Of a DNA stretch of 25,040 bases, positions 1 to 6,576 are shown piece after piece. Source of the DNA: Acidobacteriaceae bacterium (lineage in GTDB: Bacteria > Acidobacteriota > Terriglobia > Terriglobales > Acidobacteriaceae); contig PMXH01000365.1 in the NCBI GenBank assembly GCA_003165855.1, forward strand, positions 2,164-27,203. Direction: 5' to 3'. How positions within the stretch are numbered: position 1 is the first letter of the stretch; every line of letters starts with the position of its first letter. Position numbers and translations under genes: made by a program. The notes under the pieces are model-generated. The model had not been told where the DNA came from and did no database searches. It saw only the letters and a program-made list of their open reading frames with translations.

Positions 1-141
1 ATGGTGATCAAGCGCAGCATGAGCCCAGGCTTTGCCGGCATCGACAATCCGCTGTACTACCTCCCGAACACCCTGATGCTGTTCGGCGACGCCAAGCAGT
101 TTGTGGGCGCGATTGTAAGGGAGTTGAGCGGGGGGCACTGA
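1..141 (+). CDS. pntB: NAD(P) transhydrogenase subunit beta, C-terminal end (5' part outside window)
   Basis: The frame is open from the first base and ends in TGA at 139-141, giving the last 46 residues of a protein. The segment [19 protein letters not shown] followed by [10 protein letters not shown] is the typical end of PntB, the inner-membrane subunit whose C-terminal domain III binds NADP(H) in the proton-translocating transhydrogenase. PntB couples hydride transfer between NADH and NADP+ to proton flow. The ATG at base 1 is an internal codon, because the full protein has about 460 residues and the rest lies upstream of the window. Identification rests on this short but highly conserved tail. 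Confidence 0.88.
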   Translation: MVIKRSMSPGFAGIDNPLYYLPNTLMLFGDAKQFVGAIVRELSGGH

Positions 142-243
142 GAGCGCCAGCGCGACAGCCTTTTCCTCAGATCAACGTTCTTCCGACCACATGTGCTCCT
201 AATTCTTGGGCACTGGCAGGTTTGCGCTGCCACCCGCCATCGT

Positions 244-257
244 GATAGCATGATATC
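244..257. promoter_or_regulatory. Candidate operator of the toxin-antitoxin operon (imperfect palindrome)
   Basis: GATAGCATGATATC matches its own reverse complement at 12 of 14 positions and ends 27 bases before the antitoxin ATG. The octamer TGATAGCA (243-250) lies at its left edge. From memory this resembles the half-site bound by gonococcal FitAB. RHH antitoxins of this class bind inverted repeats at their own promoter, so autoregulation here is a reasonable inference. No clear -35/-10 pair could be assigned. Confidence 0.5.
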
Positions 258-284
258 GTCGTAAACGGAAGAGAAAACGGCAAA

Positions 285-536
285 ATGGCGCAGTTGGTGG
301 TTCGCAACATCGAAAACGGTGTGAAGGCTCGCCTGCAGCGTCGCGCGCGCCGCAACGGCCGCAGCATGGAAGAAGAAGTCCGCGACATTCTGCGGGCTGC
401 AGTGCAGGCGGAGAAGAACGCTCCCGCGGGGGGACTGGGGACGGAACTGTCAGCGCTTTTTGCCGATATAGGGCTTGATGAGCCAATTCAAGAACTACGA
501 GGGTTTCAGATTGATCCGCCCGACTTCGAAGAATGA
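285..536 (+). CDS. FitA/VapB-type ribbon-helix-helix antitoxin
   Basis: This 83-residue protein opens with MAQLVVRNIENGVKARLQRR, the beta-strand and first helix of a FitA-like Arc/MetJ ribbon-helix-helix domain. It continues with NGRSMEEEVRDIL, the second helix (about residues 25-38). The acidic and hydrophobic tail (about 50-83, ending DPPDFEE) is the part that normally wraps around the PIN toxin. The antitoxin neutralises the toxin encoded next to it and represses the operon by DNA binding. Its last four bases (ATGA) overlap the toxin start, so the two are translationally coupled. A palindrome 27 bases upstream is a good operator candidate. The subfamily name could be VapB rather than FitA. 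Confidence 0.88.
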   Translation: MAQLVVRNIENGVKARLQRRARRNGRSMEEEVRDILRAAVQAEKNAPAGGLGTELSALFADIGLDEPIQELRGFQIDPPDFEE

Positions 537-946
537 CAGTTCTCGACACAAACGTGGTATCCGAATTTATGCTGCGCTCACCAAATCCAAGGGTGATCGA
601 ATGGCTCGATAAACAGCCTCGATCATCCGTCTGGACTACCGCCGTCACGATTTTCGAAATTCGACTAGGCTTGCGAATTATGGCCAGCGGTAAGCGTCGC
701 GACGCTCTCAACCAACGATTCGACGAAGTGCTGCAACGCATGAATGAGCAGATTCTTCCCTTTGACACCGAAGCCGCACAGCAAGCGGCTGCCTTAATGG
801 CCTCCAGAAAAATACAGGGTCGTCCTCGCGATCTGCGCGACACCATGATCGCCGGTATAGTTTTGTCGCGCCATGCTAACTTGGCGACCCGCAATACCCC
901 CCATTTCGACGACATTTCAGCGCCGCTGATCGATCCGTGGAACTAG
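533..946 (+). CDS. FitB/VapC-type PIN-domain toxin (predicted ribonuclease)
   Basis: This 137-residue PIN-domain protein has the acidic residues of the family in order: D5 in LDTNVVSE, E42 in the FEIRLG helix, D103 in DLRDTMIAGI, and the TRN/HFDD motif at 119-127. These residues coordinate Mg2+ for endoribonuclease activity; VapC toxins usually cut tRNA or rRNA, but the target here cannot be told from sequence. Length and motif spacing fit FitB-like VapC proteins and all catalytic residues are present, so the gene looks intact. It overlaps the antitoxin by ATGA. The pair sits between pntB and an ABC-F gene with no link to either, as is common for mobile toxin-antitoxin cassettes. Confidence 0.92.
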   Translation: MTVLDTNVVSEFMLRSPNPRVIEWLDKQPRSSVWTTAVTIFEIRLGLRIMASGKRRDALNQRFDEVLQRMNEQILPFDTEAAQQAAALMASRKIQGRPRDLRDTMIAGIVLSRHANLATRNTPHFDDISAPLIDPWN

Positions 947-1037
947 GACTCCGAACGCGCCTTAACCTGCCCGCGTGATATTCTATTAGCTCCAGCTGCG
1001 TACCGTTTTGGCGGAAATTCCCCGCAGTTACAGAAGA

Positions 1038-1075
1038 AAGCTTCCTGAAGAAGCTTCCCTGAAGAAGCCCAGAAG
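1038..1075 (+). repeat. Short tandem repeats in the ABC-F leader
   Basis: AAGCTTCCTGAAG (1038-1050) is followed at once by AAGCTTCCCTGAAG (1051-1064) and by a degenerate third copy, AAGCCCAGAAG (1065-1075). Each unit contains CTTC...GAAG and can fold into a small hairpin. The block lies directly before the ybiT-like start codon and supplies its purine-rich leader, including the only plausible ribosome-binding bases. A regulatory role is not shown. Confidence 0.6.
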
Positions 1076-1092
1076 AAGAGAAACTAGAAATC

Positions 1093-2724
1093 ATGCTTTC
1101 AGTCAGTAATGTGTCGATGCGCTACGGCGCCAAAATTCTGTTTGATGAAGTCTCCACGGCGTTTACGCCGGGGAAGCGGTATGGCCTGACCGGGCCCAAT
1201 GGCTCGGGCAAATCCACGTTCATGAAGCTGCTCAGCGGTGAACTGGATCCGCAAAAAGGCACTGTCGTGCGTCCGCGGAAGCTGGGAGTCTTGAGCCAGG
1301 ATCAATTTGCTTTCGATGCCTACACTGCGATCGACACGGTCATCATGGGCAACAAGCGGTTGTGGGCGGCGATGCAGGAGCGCGACGCGATCTACGAAAA
1401 GCATGAGATGACCGACGAAGACGGGATGAAGCTGGGCGAGTTGGAGGGCATTGTTGGCGAGGAAGACGGCTACACAGCGGAGAGCGATGCGGCTATTTTG
1501 CTACAAGGTTTGGACATTCCAGACGAAGCGCATGCGCGGAAGATGAGCGAACTACAGGGCGGCCAGAAAGTTCGCGTCCTGCTGGCGCAGGCGTTGTTTG
1601 GGCATCCGCAGGCGTTGTTGCTGGATGAGCCTACGAACAACCTGGACTTGGATTCGATTCACTGGCTGCAGGGATTTCTGAATGTGTATGACGGCGTGGT
1701 GATTGCGATTTCACATGACCGGCACTTCCTGAACAGCATTTGCACGCACATCGCCGACATCGATTACGAGACCATCATCACTTACACCGGGTCGTACGAC
1801 GAGATGGTGCTGGCAAAGACGCAGGTGCGGTCGCAGATCGAATCGCAGAATGCACAGCGGGAAAAGAAGATCTCGCAATTGAACGAATTTATTGCGCGAT
1901 TCTCAGCCGGTACGCGATCGAGCCAGGTGCAGTCGCGGCGCAAGGAAGTGGAACGGCTGCAAGTGACGGAACTGGCCAGGTCGAATATCCAGCGGCCTTA
2001 TATCAAGTTCGAGCAGAAGCGGCCTTCGGGAAAACACATTCTCGAAATCGAGCACCTGGGCAAGACTTACGGAGACAAAACGGTCATACGCGACTTCACG
2101 GCGAGCATTACGCGCGGGGAAAGAATCGCGCTGATGGGGCGCAATGGAGCGGGGAAGACGACTCTGGTGAATGCGCTGCTGGCGAATTCGCCGACCACGC
2201 CGGAAGCCGAGCTGCGCAAGACCAGCGGCTATGACGGAACGTTTGTGGACGCGGGAAAAGTGATTTGGGGACACGAAGCGTCGATTGGATATTTTGCGCA
2301 GGACCACCGCAGCCTGATCGAAGGCGGCACGACGGTTCTGGAGTGGCTGCATCAGTGGAATCCGGCGGCAGTGAGCGAAGAGATTCGAGGTTTGCTGGGG
2401 CAGATGCTGTTTGCCCGCGAGGAAGCGACGAAATCTACCAACGTTCTTTCCGGCGGGGAAGCGGCGCGGCTGCTCTTCTGCAAGCTGATGCTGCAGAAGC
2501 CCAACGTGCTGGTGCTCGATGAGCCTACCAACCACCTGGATCTCGAGGCGATCAACGCGCTGAACATCTCATTGCAGCGGTATCAGGGGACGGTGTTTCT
2601 GGTCAGCCACGACCACGACCTGATCGATGAGGTCGCCACGCGCATCTGGCACTTCGAAAGCGACCACAAGCTGACGGACTTCAAGGGAACGTACGAGGAG
2701 TATCAGGCGGCAGTGGTAGCGTAG
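1093..2724 (+). CDS. ybiT: ABC-F family ATP-binding protein, YbiT type
   Basis: This 543-residue soluble protein has two ABC cassettes and no membrane segment. Cassette 1 has Walker A GPNGSGKST (34-42), signature LQGGQ (154-158), Walker B with LLLDEPTNNLD (175-185) and switch His in SHDRH (207-211). A charged linker (about 240-310) is the ABC-F P-site tRNA interaction motif region. Cassette 2 has Walker A GRNGAGKTT (349-357), signature LSGGE (452-456), Walker B VLDEPTNHLD (474-483) and SHDHD (505-509). Close similarity to E. coli YbiT (530 aa), including DTVIMGNKRLW and RVLLAQALFG, supports the symbol. ABC-F proteins act at the ribosomal E site to relieve stalled or misfolded translation states. 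The first signature has Q in place of the usual serine (LSGGQ). The gene is monocistronic on this strand, with a repeat-rich leader. Confidence 0.93.
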   Translation: MLSVSNVSMRYGAKILFDEVSTAFTPGKRYGLTGPNGSGKSTFMKLLSGELDPQKGTVVRPRKLGVLSQDQFAFDAYTAIDTVIMGNKRLWAAMQERDAIYEKHEMTDEDGMKLGELEGIVGEEDGYTAESDAAILLQGLDIPDEAHARKMSELQGGQKVRVLLAQALFGHPQALLLDEPTNNLDLDSIHWLQGFLNVYDGVVIAISHDRHFLNSICTHIADIDYETIITYTGSYDEMVLAKTQVRSQIESQNAQREKKISQLNEFIARFSAGTRSSQVQSRRKEVERLQVTELARSNIQRPYIKFEQKRPSGKHILEIEHLGKTYGDKTVIRDFTASITRGERIALMGRNGAGKTTLVNALLANSPTTPEAELRKTSGYDGTFVDAGKVIWGHEASIGYFAQDHRSLIEGGTTVLEWLHQWNPAAVSEEIRGLLGQMLFAREEATKSTNVLSGGEAARLLFCKLMLQKPNVLVLDEPTNHLDLEAINALNISLQRYQGTVFLVSHDHDLIDEVATRIWHFESDHKLTDFKGTYEEYQAAVVA

Positions 2725-2849
2725 GCGGCACGAGAATCGTTGCATTACCTGGGAAGACAAGGTGTGTGGGACTTTGCACCATTCCCGCTGCATGTAAATC
2801 ATCCAGGTTCTCCACAGATTTCCACAGGCGTTTGCTGTTGCGTTTAGAG

Positions 2850-2862
2850 CCGCAAGTTGCGG
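2850..2862. promoter_or_regulatory. Perfect 13-bp palindrome at the start of the MerR-TPR gene
   Basis: CCGCAA-G-TTGCGG is a perfect inverted repeat around one central G. It ends three bases before the ATG at 2866 and contains an alternative TTG start (2857). The one-base centre makes an RNA hairpin unlikely, so a dimeric DNA-binding site is the better guess. The adjoining gene encodes a MerR-like head, so autoregulation is possible but only inferred. Confidence 0.4.
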
Positions 2863-2865
2863 ATA

Positions 2866-3804
2866 ATGGCGCGTAATGTCCTTGCGTCAGGACTGGCGCG
2901 GGAAGTTGCCATAGTCGTGTACAGCCGAGCCGATTTACTTAGAATTCTTCACCTCACGCCGCGCCAGTTGGCGAACTGGGAGCGGGCGGAGTTGATTGCT
3001 GCCTCCACGACCTATTCTTTTTCCGACCTGCTGAAGATCAAGAAAGTTCGCGACCTGTGCGCGATGAGGGTGAGGCCGGCGGTGATCCGGCAGTCGCTCG
3101 AGGCCATGCAGCAGCAGGCGTCGGGGATGGGAAATCCTTTGCTCGACGCGGGAACCTCCTATACGAACAAGCATCGCGTGGCGTTCCGGCATGAAGGCAG
3201 GCTGCTGGAGCCGATCGCGGGCCAGTTTGTGATGGACTTCGCAACGCGGGAAAAAGTCGTAACCAGCACGCCGATTCCTAGTCCTGAGCCCGGGCCGCAG
3301 GAAAATGAGGCAGCGGCCTGGTTTGCTCGCGGCATCGCATTGGAAGAAGATCCGGCGACGCAGACCGAAGCGCTCGCCTCCTATCAGAAGGTACTCGAGT
3401 TTCAGCCCGACCACGCCGCCGCGCACATCAACCTGGGAACGCTTTTCTACAACCGCCAGGATTTCACCTTGGCGGAAAAGCATTATCGCGCCGCGTTGGA
3501 AGCTGATTCTCGCTATGCCCTCGCCTATTTCGACCTGGGCAATGTTCTCGACGAGACCGGGCGCGTGCAGGAAGCGATCCAGACGTACAAGATGGCGATC
3601 CAGCTGGCTCCCACCTACGCCGATGCGCACTACAACCTTGCGCTCGCCTACGAAAAAACCCGCGAGCCGCGCAAGGCGCTGAAACACTGGCAGGCTTACG
3701 TGAAGCTCGATACCACTGGGCCGTGGTCGGTGCATGCGCGGAATCAGATCCAGCGCATTCTGCAGGCGGATACGCTGAAGTTGGTGCATTCGCGGCGCAG
3801 CTAG
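2866..3804 (+). CDS. MerR-like helix-turn-helix protein fused to TPR repeats
   Basis: From the ATG the product has 312 residues. Near the N-terminus YSRADLLRILHLTPRQLANW plus the following AELIAASTTYSFSDLLKIKKVRDL form a MerR-type winged helix-turn-helix (about residues 19-65). A linker of about 80 residues ends in a Pro/Glu-rich stretch. Then come about four tetratricopeptide repeats (about 150-295), seen in AHINLGTLFYNRQDFTLAEKHY, YALAYFDLGNVLDETGRVQEA and YADAHYNLALAYEKTREPRKA. No signal peptide or membrane segment is present, so it is probably cytoplasmic. Likely role is a transcription regulator whose TPR part binds a partner protein; no target is evident. The start is uncertain: TTG 2857 lies inside a palindrome, GTG 2917 would still keep the HTH, and no strong Shine-Dalgarno separates them. 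Confidence 0.8.
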   Translation: MARNVLASGLAREVAIVVYSRADLLRILHLTPRQLANWERAELIAASTTYSFSDLLKIKKVRDLCAMRVRPAVIRQSLEAMQQQASGMGNPLLDAGTSYTNKHRVAFRHEGRLLEPIAGQFVMDFATREKVVTSTPIPSPEPGPQENEAAAWFARGIALEEDPATQTEALASYQKVLEFQPDHAAAHINLGTLFYNRQDFTLAEKHYRAALEADSRYALAYFDLGNVLDETGRVQEAIQTYKMAIQLAPTYADAHYNLALAYEKTREPRKALKHWQAYVKLDTTGPWSVHARNQIQRILQADTLKLVHSRRS

Positions 3805-3838
3805 CGCAAGCCTGGCTTCCGGCCCGCGTTCCTCCCAT

Positions 3839-4108
3839 ATGAAGGGGCACGTTGAAGGTGTACTTTGGCCGCTCTCCATTGCAACATTGCTTGTAGCTGG
3901 CCTTGGACGTTCCCGCCTATTGCTGCTTATCCTTGCGATTTTGTGGGCCGTGTCCACCTCTATCGTGATCCCAGTGCACTTCTATCGCGCGTGGAAGAGG
4001 TGGGAGCGTGTTTCTAACAGGCGCGAGTACGCGACGTGGGTTGGTTTTGAGACGGTGACCGCTATTGTTCTGATTTCGTTGGGCATCTACGCAGTGATTT
4101 CGAAGTAA
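3839..4108 (+). CDS. Small two-helix membrane protein, function unknown
   Basis: This is an 89-residue ORF 34 bases after the MerR-TPR gene, with two hydrophobic stretches: about residues 10-47 (LSIATLLVAG through IVIPVHF, possibly one long or two short helices) and about 68-87 (ETVTAIVLISLGIYAVIS). Between them is a basic, aromatic loop with WKRWERVSNRREYATW. I do not recognise the family. A coding reading is supported by the membrane-protein pattern, by the lack of any competing ORF and by a strong stem-loop starting right after the stop. There is no good Shine-Dalgarno, so expression may depend on the gene upstream. Confidence 0.6.
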   Translation: MKGHVEGVLWPLSIATLLVAGLGRSRLLLLILAILWAVSTSIVIPVHFYRAWKRWERVSNRREYATWVGFETVTAIVLISLGIYAVISK

Positions 4109-4127
4109 TGCAACGGCCCCCGTTGCA
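4109..4127 (+). terminator. Stem-loop after the small membrane gene, probable terminator
   Basis: TGCAACGG-CCC-CCGTTGCA forms a perfect 8-bp stem with a 3-base loop, beginning at the first base after the TAA stop. No run of T follows, so this is not a textbook intrinsic terminator; it could end transcription weakly or protect the 3' end. It separates the MerR-TPR unit from the acyl-CoA dehydrogenase gene. Confidence 0.55.
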
Positions 4128-4155
4128 ACCGCCTCCGCTTAACAGTCTTTGAGAG

Positions 4156-4164
4156 TGCTAAAAT
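4156..4164 (+). promoter_or_regulatory. Candidate extended -10 promoter element for the acyl-CoA dehydrogenase gene
   Basis: TGCTAAAAT fits an extended -10 (TG-N-TAAAAT, five of six bases of TATAAT) and lies 36 bases before the ATG at 4201. No convincing -35 hexamer is found at 16-18 bases, which extended -10 promoters can do without. It sits downstream of the stem-loop at 4109-4127, consistent with an independent transcript. Confidence 0.4.
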
Positions 4165-4200
4165 TGCGAGTCTGCCATTCTCTGTCCTGAAGGTATTCGC

Positions 4201-5376
4201 ATGCCCGAGACTCTGCAGTCACCCGTTCCCACACCGCTAACCACCCTTACCGAAGACGAAATTCTTTTCCGCGACAACATTCGCCAGTTTGCCGACGATA
4301 AGATCCGGCCGCTGGTGAAAGAAATGGACGAGAAAGGCGTGTTCGAAAAGGACCTTCTCCACGAATTCTTCCAGCTCGGGCTGATGGGGATCGAAATCCC
4401 AGAGGAATACGGCGGAAGCGGAGCGAAGTTCTTTGAGGCGATCCTGGCGGTGGAGGAACTGTCGCGTGTCGACGCATCGGCGGGCGTGGTGGTGGATGTG
4501 CAGAACACGCTTGTCAACAATGCGCTGTTGAGATGGGGCACCGCGGAGCAGAAGAAGCGCTATCTGCCGAAGATGGCGACGGAGACGCTTGGGGCTTATG
4601 CGCTGAGCGAGGCCGGTTCCGGGTCCGATGCGTTTGCGCTGCAGACGCGCGCCGAAGTCAAGGGCAGCGAGTATGTTCTCAACGGCCGCAAGCTGTGGAT
4701 CACCAATGCCAAGGAAGCTGGGTTGTTCGTGCTCTTTGCTACGCTCGATCCCGCCGCCGGATACAAAGGCATCACCGCGTTCCTAGTCGAAAAAGATTTT
4801 CCGGGATTCAGCGTGGGCAAGAAAGAGGACAAGCTGGGCATTCGCGCCTCTTCGACTTGCGAACTGATTCTTGAAGACTGCCGCGTGCCCAAGGAAAACG
4901 TGTTGGGCGAGCCGGGCAAGGGATACAAGATCGCGATCGAGACATTGAACGAAGGCCGCATCGGCATTGGTGCACAGATGCTTGGTATAGCGCGAGGGGC
5001 TTGGGAGTTTGCCGCGAAGTACGCGCAAGAACGCAAACAGTTCGGCAAGGCTATTGCGGACTTTCAAGGGATCCAGTTCCAGATCGCGCAGATGGCGACC
5101 GAGATCGAGGCGGTCCGGCTCATGGTCTATAACGCGGCCCGCATGAAGGATGCGGGGGTGAACTTCGTGAAGGAAGCGGCGATGACCAAACTGTTCGCGT
5201 CGCAGGTCGCCGAGCGGGTCACTTCGCTGGCCATCGAGATCTACGGTGGCTACGGGTTTACCAAAGACTATCCGGTGGAGAAGTACTGGCGCGACGCCAA
5301 GATCGGCAAAATCTACGAGGGAACGTCCAACATGCAGTTAGCGACCATCGCCAAACTCCTGCTGAGCGGGAAATAG
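4201..5376 (+). CDS. Acyl-CoA dehydrogenase (short/branched-chain type)
   Basis: This 391-residue flavoenzyme catalyses alpha,beta-dehydrogenation of an acyl-CoA with FAD, passing electrons to electron-transfer flavoprotein in fatty-acid or branched-chain amino-acid oxidation. The N-terminal helical domain is about 15-130. The FAD/substrate signature ALSEAGSGSDAFALQT (134-149) opens the beta domain, with WITNAKEAG at 166-174. The C-terminal helical domain has QERKQFGKAIADFQGIQF (276-293). The catalytic base is E373 in IYEGTSN, at the position used by short-chain and branched-chain enzymes. Length is typical. No beta-oxidation partner lies nearby, so chain length specificity is unknown. It follows a candidate promoter and appears monocistronic. 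Confidence 0.93.
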   Translation: MPETLQSPVPTPLTTLTEDEILFRDNIRQFADDKIRPLVKEMDEKGVFEKDLLHEFFQLGLMGIEIPEEYGGSGAKFFEAILAVEELSRVDASAGVVVDVQNTLVNNALLRWGTAEQKKRYLPKMATETLGAYALSEAGSGSDAFALQTRAEVKGSEYVLNGRKLWITNAKEAGLFVLFATLDPAAGYKGITAFLVEKDFPGFSVGKKEDKLGIRASSTCELILEDCRVPKENVLGEPGKGYKIAIETLNEGRIGIGAQMLGIARGAWEFAAKYAQERKQFGKAIADFQGIQFQIAQMATEIEAVRLMVYNAARMKDAGVNFVKEAAMTKLFASQVAERVTSLAIEIYGGYGFTKDYPVEKYWRDAKIGKIYEGTSNMQLATIAKLLLSGK

Positions 5377-5674
5377 AGCTGCTGTTCTTCGCCTCCGGGT
5401 TTGAGTCTCTGTCCGCCCGGGAAGCCGCGACTGGCGGGCGTTCTGGCTTGACCAAGCGTCCCATGGTTAGTTCTCATGCTCAATATGTGCATTGAGTTGC
5501 ACTTGGAGCCGGTGTGGAGCAGCGTCCAACCGCTGCTAACTCAAGTGAATTCAATGTTTTCCGGCCGCTCCGGCCATTGGCGGACAAGCTGCAATCTCCC
5601 TATGTGCCTGCCGTTGCGAGGCAAGACCGGGGTGGCACTTGACGACTTTGTTCGGTAACACAGCGGTGATTCCG
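5377..5674. other. Intergenic region with small inverted repeats
   Basis: I find no convincing gene in this roughly 300-base gap. It holds two overlapping small inverted repeats, CTCAAT-6-ATTGAG (5479-5496) and GTGCA-6-TGCAC (5487-5502), which would exclude each other, and GGCCG-CTC-CGGCC (5563-5575). A 60-codon ORF across 5476-5658 has no family resemblance and no ribosome-binding site. The region probably carries the promoter and leader of the small envelope gene that follows. Confidence 0.5.
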
Positions 5675-6160
5675 ATGGCGGCTCCGAAGAAGAAGGGGAG
5701 CCTTCTGCCGTTGCTCACGGTGGTGTTCCTGGCTTCTTATGGCTTGATGACGATGCTCATCGTTGAGCAGAACACAACCATCCAAGCGCAGAGCAATCTG
5801 ATTCATGTCTTGCTCGGCGACAGCCGGGAGCTGTGGGCCATGAAAGCAAAGGCCATCGGTGGGAAGTCCGCTCAGGCAGGAGCGCAGAGCCGCGCTCAAG
5901 GTTCCTCGACCCAGGTTCCTTCAACCCAAGCACCATCAACCCAAGCCCCGTCGACCCAGGGACAATCTCCGTCCGTTCAGACTCCGTCTACCCGGATTCC
6001 ATCAACCCAAGCCCCGTCTACCCAGACTCCGTCAACCCAGGCCGTACCCCAGCAGCATGTCCAAAGCCGGGCAGGAAAGACCGCGAAACCCAAGACCCAG
6101 GTTCCGCCCATGCCGGCTTCGGATTTGACCGATCAGCGTCGTGTTTTGATTACGATTTGA
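5675..6160 (+). CDS. Single-pass membrane protein with PSTQ repeat tail, function unknown
   Basis: From the ATG at 5675 the product has 161 residues: a short basic start (MAAPKKKGS), one membrane helix (about 10-30, LLPLLTVVFLASYGLMTMLIV), a short helix with QNTTIQAQSNLIHVLLGDSRELW, then a low-complexity tail of PSTQ-type pentapeptides and a Lys/Pro-rich end. The orientation (basic before the helix) suggests the tail lies outside the cytoplasmic membrane as a flexible spacer. A TTG at 5639 would add 12 residues; I prefer the ATG because the basic run directly before the helix is a normal topology. I do not recognise a family. Confidence 0.6.
   Translation: MAAPKKKGSLLPLLTVVFLASYGLMTMLIVEQNTTIQAQSNLIHVLLGDSRELWAMKAKAIGGKSAQAGAQSRAQGSSTQVPSTQAPSTQAPSTQGQSPSVQTPSTRIPSTQAPSTQTPSTQAVPQQHVQSRAGKTAKPKTQVPPMPASDLTDQRRVLITI
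5903..6040 (+). repeat. 15-bp tandem repeats coding PSTQ pentapeptides
   Basis: About eight degenerate 15-base units, each coding (P/S)STQ plus a variable A, V, T or I, run within the small membrane gene, interrupted once by GQSPSVQ. Third-position differences between units (for example CCATCAACCCAA against CCGTCGACCCAG) show that the protein repeat is conserved while the DNA has drifted. Confidence 0.8.
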
Positions 6161-6215
6161 GTCCCAGTTTCCAGCAGTCAACGTTGTGCGATTGTTCTCT
6201 GAAAGTTTGGAAGTA

Positions 6216-6458
6216 ATGAAGGCCCTGACCCTAGCCTTGATGTTCAGTCTGATGGTGGCGCGGCCGGCGCAACCGGTGCGCCGTCCTTCGGGCACTGTGG
6301 AGCGGCGCGCCACGACCGGGCGCTGGTACTTTGCCGCCAGCGGCCACGCCGTCTACTGCTATGGACCGGTGATGACCCTGCCCCAAGCCAACGGCGACCT
6401 GCAGAAAGTCGCTACGTTCTGCCGTGATGGCCGAGCAGTGGTGCCGTTGAAGGATTAG
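6216..6458 (+). CDS. Small secreted two-cysteine protein, function unknown
   Basis: The 80-residue product begins MKALTLALMFSLMVARPAQP, a signal-peptide-like start with probable cleavage near residues 16-19. The mature part is short and aromatic, with one cysteine in VYCYGP and one in ATFCRDG that could form a disulfide in the periplasm. The ATG at 6216 is preceded by GGAAG; a GTG at 6186 would put ten polar residues before the signal sequence and is less likely. It lies 55 bases after the PSTQ-repeat membrane gene, and the two may be co-transcribed. I do not recognise a characterised family. Confidence 0.6.
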   Translation: MKALTLALMFSLMVARPAQPVRRPSGTVERRATTGRWYFAASGHAVYCYGPVMTLPQANGDLQKVATFCRDGRAVVPLKD

Positions 6459-6562
6459 ATGACGGTCCCAACCCGCTGAAATCCGCCTTACTTTTGTCTG
6501 CCCTGTCTTGATCTCTGCAACATCGCCGCCAGCCGCACGTGCCTGCCGCAAGTCGCCTTGCT

Positions 6563-6568
6563 ACACTG
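6563..6568 (+). promoter_or_regulatory. Possible -10 element close to the mutM start
   Basis: TACACT matches four of six bases of TATAAT and lies only 8 bases before the mutM ATG. If real, transcription would begin at or next to the start codon, giving a leaderless or nearly leaderless message, which would fit the absence of a clear Shine-Dalgarno. No -35 partner is convincing. Confidence 0.25.
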
Positions 6569-6576
6569 ATTGAGGC

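Noticed and set aside
2811..2828. Two near-DnaA-box motifs (TTCTCCACA and ATTTCCACA) nine bases apart, as a possible replication origin
   Set aside because: Each differs from the consensus by one base, there are only two, and no AT-rich stretch or dnaA/dnaN/gyrB gene is nearby.
2935..3957. Minus-strand ORF of 340 codons opposite the MerR-TPR gene
   Set aside because: The opposite strand has clear HTH and TPR patterns, so this is a shadow.
5476..5658. A 60-codon plus-strand ORF in the gap before the PSTQ gene
   Set aside because: No ribosome-binding site, no recognisable pattern, and it overlaps the start region of the next gene.
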